Shown: piece by piece, positions 35,221-36,913 of the stretch
Layout: every line of letters begins with the position of its first letter
How positions within the stretch are numbered: position 1 is the stretch's first letter
Assembly: GCA_964242425.1 (NCBI GenBank)
Contig: CAXTCK010000010.1
Coordinates: 1-36,913 of the forward strand
Origin: Lichenicola sp964242425
Lineage (GTDB): Bacteria; Pseudomonadota; Alphaproteobacteria; Acetobacterales; Acetobacteraceae
Length of the DNA: 36,913 nucleotides
Direction: 5' to 3'
Notes under the pieces: generated by a model
The model's database searches: none
What the model was told of the DNA's origin: nothing
What the model saw: only the letters and a program-made list of their open reading frames with translations
Position numbers and translations under genes: made by a program

Positions 35221-35465
35221 TCCTCGGTGCCATGGTCGCCGTTCAGCAGCAGGGGGGCTTCCCGCCGGCGTCTTTCCATCAGAGCCTGGATGACCTTGCC
35301 GCCGGATTTGATCTGTTTCACCGCCAGGGCCGCAGCCTCGCAATCGCCGTTGTTGACGGCCTCCCGGACGGCCGGCCAGCCATGACCCGGATTCTAGAGG
35401 AACGACACCAGCGCATCGAACTGATTGGGCTTCAAGGGCACCGTCCGGTATTCTCGAACGGGCAC
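35217..35465 (-). pseudogene. remnant of a GH24 (phage-type) lysozyme, C-terminal part
   Basis: Read on the minus strand from 35465, the frame gives VPLKPNQFDALVSFL, then TAG (35394-35396), then NPGHGW, NNGDCEAAALAVKQ, GGKVIQALMERRRRE and a TGA at 35217-35219. This is the C-terminal half of GH24 lysozymes, where FDALVSF, N-x-G-x-G, N-x-GD-x-x-x-AA, GGKV-x-x-GL-x-x-RR and the ending LFL-x-G occur in the same order. The N-terminal part with the catalytic Glu is absent: directly upstream in the same frame is the TAG of the membrane-protein gene. The fragment therefore cannot be a working muramidase. It overlaps the following signal-peptide gene by ATGA. Confidence 0.65.
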
Positions 35466-35927
35466 CTAGATCCTTTCACGCGAGGATGGTGGGCGAAGTG
35501 CCCAGCTTGTGAATCCTCCCATCGCCCCGCTGGGTAGAGACGCCTCAAACCCCTTCGCTGCCAGCCGGACGATCTCATGCCAATCCTGCACTATACCAAG
35601 GCCCCCCCAGTCGGCTGACGCCAGGACTAGACCGGATAGAGGAACTGCCAGAAGGGCATGATAGACCACGCTCAGATAAAAGCGTGGTGTGAGTCTGTTG
35701 CAGATTGTCAGGCCTAGAAGAAAGAGCGGAAATCCTACCAACAAAGCCAGCGGGAACTGACATAATCCCTCAACAGTCGTGAAAACAACAGAAACTGGAA
35801 TATTGTAAACGGTCCAAGGTCCAGTTGCAACGGTGTAAATTGTTAAAATGGTCCAGAACAAGGAATAGAACGTCAGAAACCCTGCAAAGGTAGCGATCAG
35901 GAACTTCCGGTTGTAGTCCTTGAGCAT
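35466..35927 (-). CDS. small multi-pass membrane protein, candidate immunity protein
   Basis: The 153-aa product has three or four hydrophobic segments (about 9-33 LIATFAGFLTFYSLFWTILTI, 42-75 and 84-103) and a soluble C-terminal tail. Its ATG lies 3 nt after the stop of the upstream candidate toxin gene, and both share a low GC content (40% in 35761-35820 and in 35821-35880, hand counted) against 65-75% elsewhere. This close coupling and shared composition are what one expects of a membrane immunity protein paired with a toxin acting in the envelope or periplasm. The last ~40 residues are encoded by more GC-rich DNA and may have been added at a recombination junction. I do not recognise the family. 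Confidence 0.75.
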   Translation of the reverse strand: MLKDYNRKFLIATFAGFLTFYSLFWTILTIYTVATGPWTVYNIPVSVVFTTVEGLCQFPLALLVGFPLFLLGLTICNRLTPRFYLSVVYHALLAVPLSGLVLASADWGGLGIVQDWHEIVRLAAKGFEASLPSGAMGGFTSWALRPPSSRERI

Positions 35928-36420
35928 CGTCTAGCGATCAGTTATGCTGTCGTTTTTGTATAATTGAAGACCAATGTTGGTGTTGATAACATTCCTTTTT
36001 GGAAGATGTGCGTATTTTCCATCCATGGGCGTTCCTGGTGCGTAGGTGCTATGAAAGCGGGCGTATAAGTTTTCAATATTCAGTATTTCGTCTTGACTGA
36101 CTCCCAACGCAGCAGAGTACAGACCGATCGAAATGGTCGCATAGTCAACATACGAGGAGTTGAATTTTCCGCCAACCCGCTGAGCATCCCACGAGCCGTT
36201 TTGCTTAAACCGCGACAACCTACCCACCAAGTACGCCAGTTGTGAGGCTGCGCCCCCGTCTGTAGAACCCAAGGCGTCATACTCGGCTTTATCAGCTAAT
36301 CCCTGTCTGACAAACATCTTCGGGTCCAAGCTTGCTGGCCGCACAACGTTGCGACCTTGAGACTTCACTTGGTTGCCGTGATCATCAAGTAGCATGATGT
36401 CGGTGTCTTTTTCGTGCAGA
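35640..36420. other. AT-rich cassette within a GC-rich genome (probable horizontally acquired toxin-tip/immunity segment)
   Basis: Hand counts per 60-base line give 82% GC at 36421-36480, 47% at 36361-36420, 32% at 35941-36000 and 40% at 35761-35880. GC then rises to 53% at 35641-35700 and 60-67% at 35461-35640. The upper edge falls inside the candidate toxin gene at about codon 152, the lower edge inside the membrane-protein gene. Confidence 0.8.
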
Positions 36421-36875
36421 GGGGCCGCAGCCGGCTGGTCTGCCACGCGCGGTATCGCCGCGTCGCTCCCGCCCGCCTGCGCCACCTCCACGCTGCCGGA
36501 TGGCCGGGGCGACCGGTCGGCCTCCCGCATCCCCTGCAGCATGGCCAGCACGTCGCCATTCGCGTCGGCGCCAAACGTTCCGGCGCTCGTGGCGGGGCCC
36601 TGGCCGGTTCGGCTGCCACCGGCGGCGCCGACGGCCGCACGCATCGCAAGCGGAAGTGCTGCTCCCGGCGTCATGACGATGTCCAGCGCCCGGCGGCCGG
36701 TGCCGGACGACGGCGTGGCCCCGGCCAAGTCGGGAACGTCGTCTTCGGCCGCCGCCGGCCCAGGCTCGGCGAAGGGCGCCCGGACGAACGGTGCGCCTGG
36801 ACACGGCGCCGACCGCGAGCGCAAGGCCTCGCCCAGGCCAAGGGCGTTCAGGTCGACGTTGGCCAGCCGGTTCAT
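35931..36875 (-). CDS. candidate polymorphic toxin/effector with exchanged C-terminal domain
   Basis: The product (314 aa from the ATG at 36875) has two unlike halves. Residues 1-150 are a Gly/Ala/Pro-rich, probably disordered region encoded by ~80% GC DNA. Residues ~153-314 are a folded domain encoded by AT-rich DNA, with SLDPKMFVRQG, SRFKQNGSWDAQRVGGKF, VDYATISIGLYSAALGV and the C-terminal KYAHLPKRNVINTNIGL. The W-D and Y/D-rich pattern reminds me of polymorphic-toxin C-terminal domains (possibly the type 44 group), but this is memory, not a search. The frame is open through the window edge at 36913 (in phase AAYGPRSAGRFD before the Met), so the real protein may be longer and carry a delivery domain outside the window. 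It is followed after 3 nt by the candidate immunity gene. Confidence 0.7.
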   Translation of the reverse strand: MNRLANVDLNALGLGEALRSRSAPCPGAPFVRAPFAEPGPAAAEDDVPDLAGATPSSGTGRRALDIVMTPGAALPLAMRAAVGAAGGSRTGQGPATSAGTFGADANGDVLAMLQGMREADRSPRPSGSVEVAQAGGSDAAIPRVADQPAAAPLHEKDTDIMLLDDHGNQVKSQGRNVVRPASLDPKMFVRQGLADKAEYDALGSTDGGAASQLAYLVGRLSRFKQNGSWDAQRVGGKFNSSYVDYATISIGLYSAALGVSQDEILNIENLYARFHSTYAPGTPMDGKYAHLPKRNVINTNIGLQLYKNDSITDR

Positions 36876-36913
36876 GTCGAACCGTCCAGCGCTGCGGGGG
36901 CCGTAGGCCGCAG

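Noticed and set aside
34681..35343. 220-aa version of the Cys-rich protein starting at 35343
   Set aside because: The extra 41 residues run over the GH24 remnant in another frame and would hide the signal peptide that begins at 35220.
1..36913. tRNA, rRNA, CRISPR, insertion sequences, riboswitches
   Set aside because: I looked for tRNA T-loop and CCA-end patterns, regular short repeats, transposase motifs and a cobalamin-type leader ahead of cobS and found none I could support.

Overview
The window is very GC-rich (roughly 65-75% over most of its length), densely packed, and shaped like an alphaproteobacterial chromosome. It has neighbouring aerobic cobaltochelatase genes cobS and cobT behind a J-domain gene, a BolA gene beside them, a GlnD/MutS operon, an OmpL-type (BBP2) porin and a TPR/glycosyltransferase fusion. 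Together these suggest a member of the Acetobacteraceae (Rhodospirillales). The taxonomic call is inference from gene content and composition. I saw no rRNA, tRNA, CRISPR array or insertion sequence.

Layout. Bases 1-631 hold the 5' ends of two unrelated genes facing each other, a glycosyltransferase (+) and a Tim44-like protein (-), colliding in a homopolymer-rich stretch near 150. Bases 655-8000 are mostly minus-strand housekeeping genes: an MRJP/yellow-like secreted protein, thrC, an M16 processing protease, pmbA (then the Tim44-like gene), plus an M32 carboxypeptidase. A TPR/glycosyltransferase gene (+, 8014-9951) meets glnD tail to tail. A minus-strand operon methyltransferase-mutS-glnD fills 9938-16225. 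Then come a glutathione S-transferase with a small secreted protein, a porin, murJ, and a sedolisin-type (S53) peptidase gene broken by two compensating frameshifts and a nonsense codon. On the plus strand follow adenine deaminase, a GHKL-type ATPase and a ferritin-like (DUF892) fragment. The block 26759-30784 (-) is J-protein, cobS, cobT and a small membrane protein joined by ATGA overlaps, except for a 116-nt gap between the J-protein and cobS. On the plus strand come a BolA-family gene, a large double-GT2 glycosyltransferase and a LolA-like lipoprotein.

The most unusual part is the last 2.2 kb (34681-36913, -). A protein with a low-complexity GC-rich N-terminus switches abruptly at about 36420 to an AT-rich C-terminal domain (82% to 47% GC in adjacent 60-base lines, hand counted). 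It is followed 3 nt later by an AT-rich multi-pass membrane protein. Next comes a decayed C-terminal piece of a GH24-type lysozyme with an internal stop, which overlaps by ATGA a Cys-rich protein with a signal peptide. I read this as a polymorphic-toxin/effector locus: a recently acquired toxin tip with a candidate membrane immunity protein, placed in front of an older, dead muramidase tip that still has its candidate periplasmic immunity protein. The architecture and composition are seen directly; the toxin and immunity functions are inference.

Caution on sequence quality. Two of the three S53 lesions are single-base homopolymer indels, and the 120-230 stretch is a run of homopolymers at a chimeric-looking junction. 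Some lesions could therefore be sequencing or assembly errors.
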